Shown piece after piece: positions 1 through 11,100 of a DNA stretch of 64,000 nt. Position numbers and translations under genes: made by a program. This stretch comes from Cerrena zonata. Its lineage: Eukaryota > Basidiomycota > Agaricomycetes > Polyporales > Cerrenaceae. The notes beneath the pieces are model-generated. The model worked only from the letters and a program-made list of their open reading frames with translations, made no database searches and was not told where the DNA came from. The stretch is from contig JASBNA010000007.1 in assembly GCA_038087015.1 (NCBI GenBank), forward strand, positions 186,001 through 250,000. The letters are read 5' to 3'. Positions within the stretch are counted from its first letter, which is position 1; every line of letters starts with the position of its first letter.

Positions 1-135
1 TTAGGCACTGGGTTTTCATTACCCCCCTGTCTTGATAGAAAAAATACAATCAATCCTCTCATTCTTCTCTTGCGTCTGATCAAGCACTCCCTCGCTCAAC
101 CCAAACCCTTTCTCTCCATACTTGTCAATCATACA

Positions 136-1320
136 TCATACATCATCTCCAACAGGCCCGACCACACCAGGCGACCCAGCCTGCCTCCAAGCAGCCAAGA
201 CGAGTGCAATGACGTCATCGACACCTTGGTTTTGTTTTACACTTGTGAAGATGGTTGGACCGTCTCCGCGCATGGCCTTTGAATCGCGGTTCATGACTTC
301 GAGAGAGGCTCCGACGTAGGGTGCCAAGTCGATCTACAAGTGGTGAGAGTGAGAGAAAAAGTGGAAGGTGAGGTTGGGTATATGCGTGTATGCGGTAAGA
401 GAAGGTACGAACCTTGTTGACGACGAGGAGATCGGATTGGGATATTCCTGGACCGCCTTTTCTCGGGATCTTGTCACCACCCTATACCAATACGCTCATC
501 AGTGCCTCACTCCCAACTGTCAAACTCGAAAGAGAAAAATCAAACGCACCGAAACATCAATAACATAAATAATATAATCCGCCAACTCTCTCGAATAATT
601 AGCAGCCAAATTATCGCCTCCGCTCTCCACGAACAAAATCTGACAACCGAATTTCGCTTGGAGGGTCTCGAGGGCACCCATGTTGGCCGAGATGTCTTCG
701 CGGATGGCGGCGTGGGGACATCCGCCGGTTTCGATGGCGAGGATGCGAGAGGCGGGGAGGGCTTTGTTGCGGATGAGGAATTCTTGGTCTTCGCGGGTGA
801 AGATGTCGTTGGTGACGGTGGCTACGTAGGGAGTGGTTTGTTAGTTGGGGATGGGATAGGGTGAGGTGAGGTGAGGAAGGAGAAGAGGACGTACCGATGT
901 TGAGTTCCTTTCGGAGTCTTTGGCAGAGAGCGAGTGTTAGTGCTGTCTTGCCAGAGCCGACAGGTCTACAGAGCAGTTTAGTACAATGACGCCAACCCGG
1001 AGTATATGCAGACCAACCCTCCAATACCGACAGTAAAACCCCGCTCCTCAAAGTTCCTCGCACTATAGTCAGGCAAATCCCGTTCAGCATACTTCCCTAC
1101 ACCACGCGTCCCAAATCAGTCAATCACAGAACCATGTCATCGAAAGAAGATCATCAAGAAACACACCAGGGTTATCAAGATGTTCATGAGTATGTCCATG
1201 TTCAGCTAGACCATGGTCATGCGAGTGAGAGGCTCCTCCGTCATGGGAGTGGGTAGGTGCCGGTTGTGCAGCGACGGTTGCGGAGAGGTTGTTTATGAAT
1301 TGGACGGTGTCTTTGCTCAT
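136..1320 (-). CDS. ureG: Urease accessory GTPase UreG
   Basis: Nickel-binding SIMIBI-class GTPase that delivers Ni to apo-urease together with UreD/UreF in the cytosol. The N-terminus is His-rich (several HSHD/HGHTHEH clusters in the first 50 residues), as in plant and fungal UreG, and should bind nickel. The P-loop reads [12 protein letters not shown] after splicing. Further family blocks are [12 protein letters not shown], the Cys-Pro-His switch in [26 protein letters not shown], and [13 protein letters not shown] near the C-terminus. The ATG is at 1318-1320 and the stop at 136-138. At least five short GT-AG introns are needed; one joins GG to PVGSGK across about 965-1005. No disruption was seen. 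Fungal UreG is usually about 270-300 aa, which fits. The F-box gene beyond 1.5 kb is functionally unrelated. Confidence 0.93.
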
Positions 1321-1576
1321 TGTGGGCGATCAGAGAAGGAGTGTTTTTAGACATGCCTCAGATACCAGATATGCCTCCTCCCTCAAGCAGCCAATGGTAG
1401 CACGGATACCATACTCGCCAGATAAGAACTCATTACACTCTCTAGATCGCATCGGGCCTTCATTGTAAGTGCGACTCTAGATAAGATTAGATTGCATAAC
1501 CTCTATCCCGCCAACACGTATTCATTACAACCTCAAGACTACATTATCTACCCATTCCCCTTCAAGCAGCACTCTC

Positions 1577-2983
1577 CTACAGCTCAAGTGGTGGCTTCGT
1601 GTATCGGCACCCTTCAAGTCGTTCACAAAAATCAGCCACGTGTAAAATGCCCCTCTCACGCAGCTCGGGCAAGTATCTCGTACGTATAGCTTTCTTGACC
1701 GCCGGAACCATTTTCTGCCCCAGGTAATGCGGCATAAAGACCACTTTCTCCACCCCTCGTTCGACACTCTCTGCAATATGTCTACGATGCCAGCGCGTGA
1801 GCTTGAAGATGAAAGTAGAGTTTTCAAGCTGTCCCCAGGCCAATTCGAATATGATCGTACGGACAGTGGGAGGGAGGGATTGGAGGAGGTAGATGTGTCT
1901 GTCCATGTCTTTCCTCTTGAGTACGATACTAACCGTGTCCAGCTTGGGAAAGTATTTCAGTCCGAGAGCTTCCCAGTACATGGCCACACGATCTGTCATA
2001 CGAAATCAACATAAATTATCACATCGATGGAATAAGGAATGCTTACTTGGTACAGAAATACAGTTTCGCATAATGGTTCTCCCATCTTTACCAAACCTCA
2101 AGGTTTTCAATGATGGCCACAAGTATCCCTTCAACTCCTCGAATACAGGAATGAACCCGACGCCTTGATCATCCGTTAAATCCAGCGTCTCTAGCGACTG
2201 GAGAAAGGGTCGGATCCCTTCGACGAATCCAGCAGAATGGCCCTCTTTACGAAGGGAATAATGCGACAGCGTCTTCAAAGGAGGACATGGGGTTCTATGC
2301 AAGACCACGGCATTGGGATCGATGGGGGCAGGGCCCAGGTGTTGCCGTTCGGTATCACCATGACAAAAGAGATGTTCGACACCAGGAAAGATAGTGAACA
2401 GATAGTCGAATATGTACGGCTGGGGATCCCATTTCGGTGGTTCATAAGTGACCGAATCGAGTCTGATAGTCTTCACCCAATCCCTCGAGCAATTCTCTTC
2501 GTCCGATCCCTCCACGAGACGCAAAGGGAGGAAAGATTCATGATGAAGTGTAAGGTTCACCATTTCCAGTTCCGTCAGATTGGGAAGCAGAGCGGTCAGC
2601 GTCATCAATGTCCGAAATGTCAACACAGTGGGTGTCGGGTCGTCGCAGAGTGCGGAAAGCCGGTACTCTATAGTCAGTGCCCGAATGTAAGTGAGGTCTC
2701 TGGTGGTCCTGTGTAGATTTTGGAGGATTGAGAGGAGGTCGAGTTCTGGTGTGTCGAATAAGATGACAGTGGGATGCCCGAAGAGCAGGGAATGAGCGGT
2801 GGGGAACCATGTTTTGGAGACTAACGTGCAGGCTTTGAGTACATCCTTATCCTCGTGAACGTACTCGATGATTTGCATAATGAGCTCAACAGGGAGAGGA
2901 GGGATTTTGGAAGGTTCATTGTAGAGGATGGACGGTAGGCCTAGCCACAAACTACGGAGAGTAGAGGTAAGATTTGACAACAT
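1577..2983 (-). CDS. F-box protein (subfamily 1, copy A)
   Basis: Two exons joined by a 54-bp intron at 1993-2046 (GTAAGC...ACAG) that splits an Asn codon. An F-box-like helix lies at residues about 28-75 (PPLPVELIMQIIEYVHEDKD ... ACTLVSKTWFPTAHSLLF). It is followed by a leucine-rich, non-canonical repeat region and a conserved C-terminal block (VRTIIFELAW ... VVFMPHYLGQ). The same block and the same intron position occur in the genes at 5435-6922 and 20195-21690, so the three are one subfamily. F-box proteins are substrate adaptors of SCF ubiquitin ligases and bind Skp1 through the F-box; the substrate here is unknown. Copy A is the most diverged of the three. Large F-box families of this type are common in mushroom genomes. 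Confidence 0.85.
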
Positions 2984-3259
2984 GGTATGGAGGGTAAAAT
3001 GCGAATACCAGCCTGCTATTTATTTGCCTCAAATCGAGGTGATTAGTTCGGTGGCGTCAGGACAAGGAATAGTTTCCATCATTTCGAGTTTAAACAAATC
3101 CTTGTCTTCCATTGTCTTTATAAGGAAATTCATCATCAAACCTCACGACGTTGTATTCATCTAGAAAAAAGACAACAACATCGCAGTCATCACATGTGTG
3201 CACCTACCTACACAACAATCACCAAAAGAAGCAACCTCGATCAGAGATTTGTGACCTTG

Positions 3260-5135
3260 CTACGAGTCCTCCCCATCAATGTAAAGCGTCCCAGGCGTTC
3301 GCTTAGGCATATGTCTTCGTCTCCTCAACCTTCTCCTCTCCTTCCTCCTCGATTTCGCAGTACTCTCCGGTATCGGCGTCGGTTTCAGATCAAACGCCAA
3401 TGCCATATTTCCTAAAGGCAATGAAGCCTTCCACGGGACCTCTTTATGTTCTCCATCAGTCTCTGCAATCAATCTGGAAACTATACATCCGTGTTCTGAA
3501 GATGCTGTGAATGTGCCTCTGAGATCGACAAAATCCTCGTCTTGGTGTAAGACATGAGTGTCTGCGATGGAGATAGGAGCAGTGATATTGATGTCTGGTG
3601 GAGTTTCGGAGAGGGTTGTGTGGAAGTTGAGTACGACTTGGCCGTTTGGCCGGTTGAGAACTGGAGTAGGTTGACTCAGGTAGTCGGTAGGTAGAGAAAG
3701 TATCTGGATTATAGAATGGGTGAGACAGGAAAGAAAGAAAATGCTGTGTCCCGTACCTGTACTCTGCTTCCAATGGGCGGAGAAATGTCACCTTCCAAAG
3801 CGAGAGTACCCCGTCCAGGGTCGGCAGAGTTAATTCTGAACACCTGTTCTGGTGCCTAGGTATCCGCTTTCAGTAACACATCTTACACAGGTTAAAACTG
3901 TCTCACCTGGCGCGGAGTAATTCCCAAATAGAAATTCCAATCGCGAAACGCGAGATTGATATCTCTCGCACTCAGCATCCTGTGCTTCTTGATCGCTGCA
4001 ATAAGGATCTCTGTCGGATTTTCATCATTCAAAGTATGAACCAAGTTGCCTTCTGAACTATCTTTCTCGTCATGTTAGTCACAATCACCAGAAAGGAACG
4101 AATGACCATACTCACGAAGTAACGAAAATATGGTTTGTGATGGCTTTCAACGCCGGAAAGACAAGCTTATGTCTTGCGGGAGCATGAGCATCGAGACAGA
4201 TGCCAACTGCACCGGATGAGTGGATTACATTATTGTAAAATAGTGTAAATGGTCTCCCAGTGACGAACGGGGTCGAACTTGTCATAAGACCAAGCTGAAG
4301 TAAGTACGAAGTACAGTCAGTGGTCGTACAGCCCGCCAAATAGACAGAAACATACTGTTGTGGCTTTTCGGAATCTGGTCAGGGACTGCGAGATACCTTC
4401 AGGTGAAGTATCTGACAAGTAAAGAATAGTGTTCACGTTTTCAGGGCTATGTATATACGTCAGAATAGTCAATTGGCACTAAGGTCTGGAAGAACATACT
4501 CACTCTATGTCCTTAATCTCTTCCGGAAGAGGTGGTAGCTCTCTCATCCTAGGCCACGTCTCTCCATCGAAAGTCGAAGGAGGCAATTCCCCCATGAACC
4601 CCTCGCCTACACTCTCCTCCTCCTCCGTCATGCCGACCTTTCTCGCCATATGCCACCTCCCAACCTGTGTCACTGGACGACCAGGAATCGTGCTCCTAAA
4701 CACCTTCGCCCTGTCTCCATCAAACTCTGCCCACGAACACACCGTCACACCCTCCCCGTCCCCACGAAACAACGCTTTCCCTTGCAACTTCTTCAACCTC
4801 ACCACATCATTCTCTCGTATTCGATACCTCCTCCTACCTATCAGTGCTTCAGCCATCTTGCCTTCTCTCTCCAGCATCTCTATCAATTCTGCCTTCAGCG
4901 TCGGGATGCTTTTCGTCCTCTCCAGATTTAGAGGTGAGGAAAGACATCCGACCGTGTTCGGATGACTAGTGAAGATTTTAACCATGTCCGAGAGATGGGA
5001 CGGGGAGAGAGATGGAGAAGGTGAGATAGAGAAAAGGAGTGTGTTCGAAGGGTCTCGTGTTTGAGACCAGGCAGTTAGGTGTTCGAGGAGAGTGCCGCCA
5101 GAACGAGACACGAGGGTGCGGGCTGCTAGAGCCAT
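3260..5135 (-). CDS. FIST-domain-like protein
   Basis: Multi-exon minus-strand gene, ATG at 5133-5135 and stop at 3260-3262. I find GT-AG introns that keep the frame after KDI (near 4500), after RKATT (near 4360), after IFVTS (near 4110), after ITPRQ (near 3905) and after SRVQ (near 3760). The N-terminal part (FTSHPNTVGCLSS, later FTLFYNNVIHSSGAVGICLD) resembles a FIST_N sensor domain. The later part (VFRINSADPGRGTLALEGDI) resembles FIST_C, and the C-terminus is strongly basic (SRRKERRRLRRRRH). FIST domains are thought to sense small ligands, and FIST_C also occurs with F-boxes. I recognise the family only from these motifs, so the function is tentative. A decayed copy of its 5' end lies at about 6957-7192, downstream of F-box copy B. 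Confidence 0.6.
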
Positions 5136-5434
5136 CCTGCCTGTTGCTGATGACAGCTATAGTATCTTCTCGTATAGTGAGGAATTAAGAATCAAACCAC
5201 TAGTTCCTACAAGCTATAGCGAGACTTGTTACAGTCACTATTAGTACTCGAGTTACTAGTACACAGTCTATAGATTCCTTGTATAATTGCTCAGGCTCTA
5301 CACCGATCGATCAATTCGATCAATTCGAACATTGGCACCACGGTGGCATGAGGCCTGGCTGCGTCCACTACTAATGGTCATTTTACCTCCAGAAACACCT
5401 CTTCACGAGATATCAAGCAAAGCCGCAAGATAAA

Positions 5435-6922
5435 ATGGGGTATGCTTTCTTAATCTGCTTTATTCCAGGCAAAAGAAACTCCAGACCCTCCACAGTACTC
5501 CGAGTCAAGAAAGGAAGAGAGTCGCTCCTTTCAAGTTCCTCAGAACCCCAGTTTCCCTTCCTTCCTATGGAACTCATCTTCCAAATTATAGAGCATGCCT
5601 ATGCTGACCAGGCGACTGTCGGGTCGTGTGCATTGATTTGCAGAGCGTGTCTCCCTATCGCGCGGGCCATCCTCTACGAGCATGTCACGGTCAAGCTTTC
5701 GTCTCAAGACGTGTCTACTGGCACCTTCGTCCACACGTTTATTGCTACTTTTGTCAATCATATTCGCTGTTTGACTCTGGAGAGTAAACCCTATTCGATA
5801 ACTAAACGACCTACTCTCAAGCTGAAGGACTTGGTCTCGATAACGAGTATGATTCCAAACTTGAGGAAATTGAAGCTCAGGGATCTTTCCCTTGACTTCA
5901 ATGACATCATTTCCTCCAATAGTCAATACATGCCCCTAACACAACAGAATTCAGTAAAGACCGTCGAACTCCGTTTTCTAACGATCTGTTCACCAAGGGA
6001 AAATCACCAACCGACGATATTTGAATATCTTTTTGCCTCATTCCCTGCAATTCAACATATTATCTACCGAAGCATCATAAATTTTCAACGTCCAATTCGC
6101 ATAACCTCCACGGACGTAGTAGCTGGCCCTCCACGATCGTTATCATGCCACAACGTATTCAGATTTCGAACATTCTTCGAAAACATCCGACCCTTTCTCA
6201 ACTCGTTCGAGATCATCGACTATACTCCATACCTCGGCTCTCCCGACACCGACTTATCCGACTTTGACGAATTGCACGTACTCTGTGCATCAGTAACCCC
6301 TAAGAGGTTGAAGGTTTTACGATTCTGTATTGCACCGCCAATGGAGATCTGTTTTGACTTCAAGAGACTCAAACTTAACAACTCGGACGCTCCGAGCCCA
6401 GGTAAGGAGCTTCTTATATTCCTTCAAAATCAATATGTGCTAACTCTCTTCTATCATCGGTCCTTTGGCTGTTGAACAGATCACCCCGAAGGGCTTTGGC
6501 GAAACATGGGGTGGCGAGACTACACCGTCTTACACACGATCTATATAGTCATTGGGATGCCCACAGTTCTCTTTATCATGCACATCTATATCCTCCCCTT
6601 CCTTCCCACTTCGATCCGTACCATTGTATTCGAACTAGCCTGGGGCGAACGGGGCAAGATTGAACCGTCCCTCAAATGGTTGGACGCACCGTACGTGGAG
6701 AAATGCGTCGAAGGTCTGCCAAACCTGGAGGAAGTAGTCTTCATGCCGCATTACCTGGGACACACATTGACGCAATCCACACAGAACTCCATACGTACAC
6801 AGCTTGCTAACTTAGATGCACGTGGACTTTTACGCATCGCTAGTGTTTGTGAGTCGGTGGATTGGTGGCAGTACGAGAGACCTGGTAGAGCTTATTCTAG
6901 GCTCGGTACGAGGCTTATCTAA
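5435..6922 (+). CDS. F-box protein (subfamily 1, copy B)
   Basis: Two exons, intron 6402-6479 (GTAAGG...ACAG) splitting an Asp codon just before HPEGFWRNMGW. The F-box is at residues about 42-85 (FPFLPMELIFQIIEHAY ... CALICRACLPIARAIL). It is followed by Leu-rich repeats and the subfamily C-terminal block (SIRTIVFELAW ... VVFMPHYLGHTL ... LLRIASVCESVDWWQYE). The start MGYAFLICFIPGKRNS matches the start region of copy C at 20195, and that conservation decides the start. Stop TAA at 6920-6922. It is likely a Skp1-binding SCF adaptor with unknown target. Copies B and C are much closer to each other than to copy A, which points to a recent segmental duplication. Confidence 0.87.
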
Positions 6923-6956
6923 GTTTCTTTACATTGTAGCTGCTGTCCTTTCTCCC

Positions 6957-7192
6957 CTCTCTAACATCTCTATTAGTTGATCCTGCCTTAAATGCTGAAT
7001 GCTTTTTATCCTCTCCAATTTTATCGGCGAGGAAAGACATCCAATCGTGTTCGGGTGACTAGTGAAGATTTTGACCATGTTCGAAGTATGGGACAGTGAG
7101 AGAGATAGTCTTGTGGTTGAGACCAGACTACTATATTGGATGTTGGAGGACGGTGTTGCTGGAGCGAGACATGAGGATGTGGACTAGAGTCA
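6957..7192 (-). pseudogene. Relic of the 5' end of the FIST-like gene
   Basis: This stretch aligns base by base, with many substitutions and indels, to 4870-5135, the first coding exon of the FIST-like gene. Shared blocks include GAGGAAAGACATCC, GTGTTCGG.TGACTAGTGAAG and CATCCTGCCTG. The reading frame is broken, and similarity continues into the upstream intergenic DNA (compare 7200-7350 with 5150-5340, both ending in a TCGATCAATTCGAAC-type run). It is therefore a decayed duplicate of the block [FIST-like 5' end + upstream spacer], the partner of the F-box B/C duplication. The KDZ transposon sits immediately beyond it. Confidence 0.7.
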
Positions 7193-7355
7193 TCCTGCCT
7201 GCTGCTAGTGATAGTATCTTTTCGTATATAGCGAAGCAGGACTAGAATCGTTAGTAAGTCAAGCTATAGCTGGTGTTGCAGTTATTAATAGTCGAGTATG
7301 ATTGATCGCTTGCTCCATACCGACGATCAATCAATTCGATCAATTCGAACACTGG

Positions 7356-7363
7356 CATTCAAC
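7356..7363. repeat. Left 8-bp target-site duplication of the KDZ element
   Basis: CATTCAAC directly precedes the left inverted repeat (CACCGGGACC...). The same 8 bases directly follow the right inverted repeat at 19861-19868. An 8-bp duplication is what has been described for Zisupton-type elements. Confidence 0.9.
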
Positions 7364-8047
7364 CACCGGGACCTCATACCCGGTCTAACTAATTAGATAT
7401 CGGTACAAACTTTTCGCCTTAGCTAATTAGCTCTGAAGCCCTCTTATCGCCCTCGTTCCAATATTTCCTCCAAGATTGTTCGACTTATTCCCCTTTGAGA
7501 ATTTATTTCTCCAGCCCTCATTAGGGTCTCCTCTGGCTCTCAGAAGTCCAGACTCCCGGCGACCCGGATCTCGCGATCTGCTCGTTCCCATGTGTTCCTC
7601 GCTATCCACGTGGACCCACGCGTCCCGTCTTCCCCTCTCCATTATGCACCCCTTCCCCTTCCCCTCCCCTCCCGCCCCTCCCCGCCGGCGCTCCGTACGT
7701 TCCCGCGCCCTCCTCCGCCTCTCTGCCCGCCCATAGTGTGTATATCACTCGATCCTCCATGGATCTATACGATAAGGGTATCAATAGGAAGCTATATAGT
7801 ATTAGAGCATGTATAAATGCTCAATAGTACCATCGGAGCATCGATTACTGTAGTAATCGATGTTTTATTGTATTGATATAGGTAACAAAATTGTATAGAA
7901 CACGTTGAATGGTCGCTACAGTAAGAGCTATAAGATATTGTAATGGGATCATTGTTACCGCATGGCGTGTCTTATCCCGAAGCGCCTGTAGTTTGATAGC
8001 AGGGCTGTTGTACCAGTCACGCATCACGCACACGCGTAAGAGTCACA
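7364..8047 (+). repeat. Left terminal inverted repeat of the KDZ element
   Basis: 684 bp, reverse complement of 19177-19860, with equal length and no indel in the parts compared. Beyond 8047 the two arms diverge but stay loosely similar for about 30 bp. It contains a C-rich tract at 7649-7683 (G-rich on the minus strand), a hairpin GAGCAT/ATGCTC at 7805-7822 and a hairpin with a 10-bp stem and 4-nt loop at 7839-7862. Open frames within it occur identically in both arms and show no protein-like features. Confidence 0.95.
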
Positions 8048-8125
8048 TGCTGTGGCATTAATATACAGTAAGTAGGGTATACTAAGCTATGGGATTATAT
8101 ACTAGTACGTTTGGGTGTACAGCTA

Positions 8126-11100
8126 TTAAGATTGTAAGGACATCGTATCAAAAAAGTTCTCCATCCCATCTACTTCCCCCTGAAAGTCGTCGTCATGCTC
8201 GATATCATCTTCCTCTGCGTCTGACCCCTCATCATCTCCCGTCTCCCTCCTCGCCGCGACACCCTCATTACCGTCTGCATTACGGGGTGACATGTCCAGG
8301 GAGGGTGGTGTCCTGGTATCCATACATCCCATGCGAACCCCCAACGACGTATCACCTGTGAAGTCCACGAGGTCGTGGATTTGGTGTATCCGTTTGAGCA
8401 ATGCTTCGTTAACACGACTCCGTCGGACTATGAAGTCATGAACCGGGCCATACAGAGGGTTCGCGTCGGACTTCAGCTTCTTAAGTACCAAGTCATACCG
8501 CGTACTCTGGTCGTAAATGCTCGTATGTAGACGGCGCGTCTCTACGTTACACCGGAGGATCTCCTCCCTAGCTCGGGCGATGCGATGGCGTAGCCTGAAG
8601 ACTTCGCGATAGAGGGGTTTGGCCCAAGGCTTGTTGCGTATGTCGTTCCGGGTATCTTGTAGTAGCGCAAACTGTTCGATATAGTTATATTGTGAGATTT
8701 CCGCCATGTCGATACTCTCACGAGGAGGACGGAGTGCGGCAGCGGCGGAATTATACGAGGCGACGGCCCTACGTATGGCCTTCGATCTCTTCTGTAGAGA
8801 CTGTGCAAGAAAGGTCCTAGTCTTGTAAGCTAAGCCAAATCAGTATGATAATATCTTAAGCGTAGGTTTAGAAACTCACCAGTACCAGACAGGTTCATCT
8901 TGTGTAGTTCAAACAACCGCTGCACGACGAGTTGCTGGAGGTGGTCGAGCGCCCTGCGGTACTTACGTTCTGCGATGTATTTGACGGCTTCCATGTAGTC
9001 TGCCTGACCAGGCACCCATCGTCGGTGGATTTGGAATTGAACCTCCATTTCGACCACTTCCTGAAGGATGTTGTCGTAGCGTTCGCGCGCGATGCGACGT
9101 TGCGTTTCGAGTTTGAGAGTTTTTGATGCCGCTTTGTTGTATTGTGTTCGACCTGACGAGGGGTTTTCCGTGATGAAAATAGAATCACCTGCATGACCTA
9201 AAAAGGCGGAGTTGGCCTTCGCCTTGTCATTTGCAGCCTTGTCAAGCGACTGAAGGAGCTCGACATACTCCACCTTGAAACGATCTTCCTCGGGCTCCTG
9301 TCCAATGTTTGCGAAGTACTCGGCTTGTTCATCCTCCCACGCGTCAAGATCGTCGTCAGAAATCTTGAGGTTCGACTTTGCTTCTTCGAAAGCAACAGTG
9401 TCTTCTTCAAGAATCTTGAGAGCCTGTTGGTAGTTATGAAGAATGAACGTGCCAAGGTTGGCATACTTGTCATCGTCCCACTGACGAAAGTATGCATCAA
9501 TGAAGAGGCGACGGCGGTAGGATGAGGCGTAGCGAATGATACGAGCGAGGGCATTCGAGAGACTGAAAATACGTTCCATGGTCTCGAAATCCTCCAATCC
9601 AACTCCCTTAGTGATGGTGGGGTGGTTCTTTAGTTGACATTGATAGTTATGCGAATAACCATGGAATGCATTTACCACGAACTTGTGGAGTTTTTCGTTG
9701 ATCGCCGAGGCAAGAGAAGAGTTGCCGGCAGTTTTTGAGAAACCGCAGGCAATATCCATACCGCCGGCAGACCGCGCTGGTAAGACTTCCAGGGATTTGG
9801 CAAGGATAGCAAGGGGGTATTTAGCCCTGCATAGTGGGGTGTAAGCGGAAGGAGGAGGGAGAGGGATAAAAGACTTACAGCTCACCACTCCGTACCATGT
9901 CGGCAATCCAAAGGATAAGGCCATGCCTACAGGCACTGCAGTATATCCCCGTCTCGTCGAAAATGGACCAGGTCCTCTTCTTCTCATCAGACGCTGCTGC
10001 TTTCCAGTTCTTCACACACTGGTCGATATCGGAAGGAGTATGGTCACTGACACCATCAGTGGGGTCTCCTTGATGCCCCCCTTCAGAGCCAGAGTCGTCT
10101 TCATCTTCAGATCCTTCTGCGTTGATCTCTCGGTGGGCTTCTCTCTTCCCCTCGCGCCGGGATTTCACTTCGTTGGCGTACTTGTCGACATACTCTCGAG
10201 GAAGGAAGTAGTCGCTATCTTCATAGACACGCGTGTCTGCTGCAATACGGTTACCAACAGGCAGCATTCGCTTCAAGCTGTTATTCCCATCGTGAGCCCA
10301 GAGCCTGCTGAACTCCATTGGCATCTCGTCTTGTAACTGAAAGGGAAGTATTAGTACATATTGCTAAGCAGTAAACTAGTAACCTTACTTCGTAGCAACA
10401 TGCAGGGCAAGAGTTCAGAACTCTCCAGTTCTCCGAGTCCCAGCCCAATGTTGCGAAGACGTGTCTGTCAACAACACGTTGAATACGTACAAATACTTCA
10501 TACGTCTCGGCGAGGATGGTTCGGAGGTAACGCCTGTAAGGGATCTGAGGGCATAGCTGCACGTTAGTATATTACCTTCTACATGTGACACAAGATCGAC
10601 ATACCTGGTAGTGGTCGCAGACACTGGATCGTGGCCTGAATTTTAGGCTTCATAAAAGTAAGGTCAAATTTTATAAAAAGTCTCTTACAAAATATGATTT
10701 TAAGCACCTAAAAATTGTCAAAAAATGCAGAATTTCAGCAAAATTTGATGAATCATAAAATCCTTGGCTAATTCAGACTTTTGTATCTAATTTTTAGACT
10801 TTAGAAATATTGAATTTTTGTTTATTTTTTATTGGAGAAAAGTTTACTATACAAAATTCCAAATTTTGATACACTTTTATTTCCCTAGAAATCATAATAT
10901 AATTGTATATATCAAAATAAAGTGTTATAAATAGAGAGCCTAGAGAGAAGATATAGACTACTATTGTTGGTAAATCATAGTCCCTGTCAATTATACTATC
11001 TGATAGAGATATTTAAGTATGCAATATCACTGACCTTTCTAAATTAGCAGTTTAAATTTTATATCACTTTTGGAGAAGCAAAAGTGCATCAAAATTTGAA

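Noticed and set aside
7427..7816. Several open frames of 60-86 codons within the KDZ inverted repeats (mirrored at 19408-19797)
   Set aside because: They occur identically in both arms, are low-complexity (Pro/Arg/Gly from the C/G-rich tract) and have no start context or motif.
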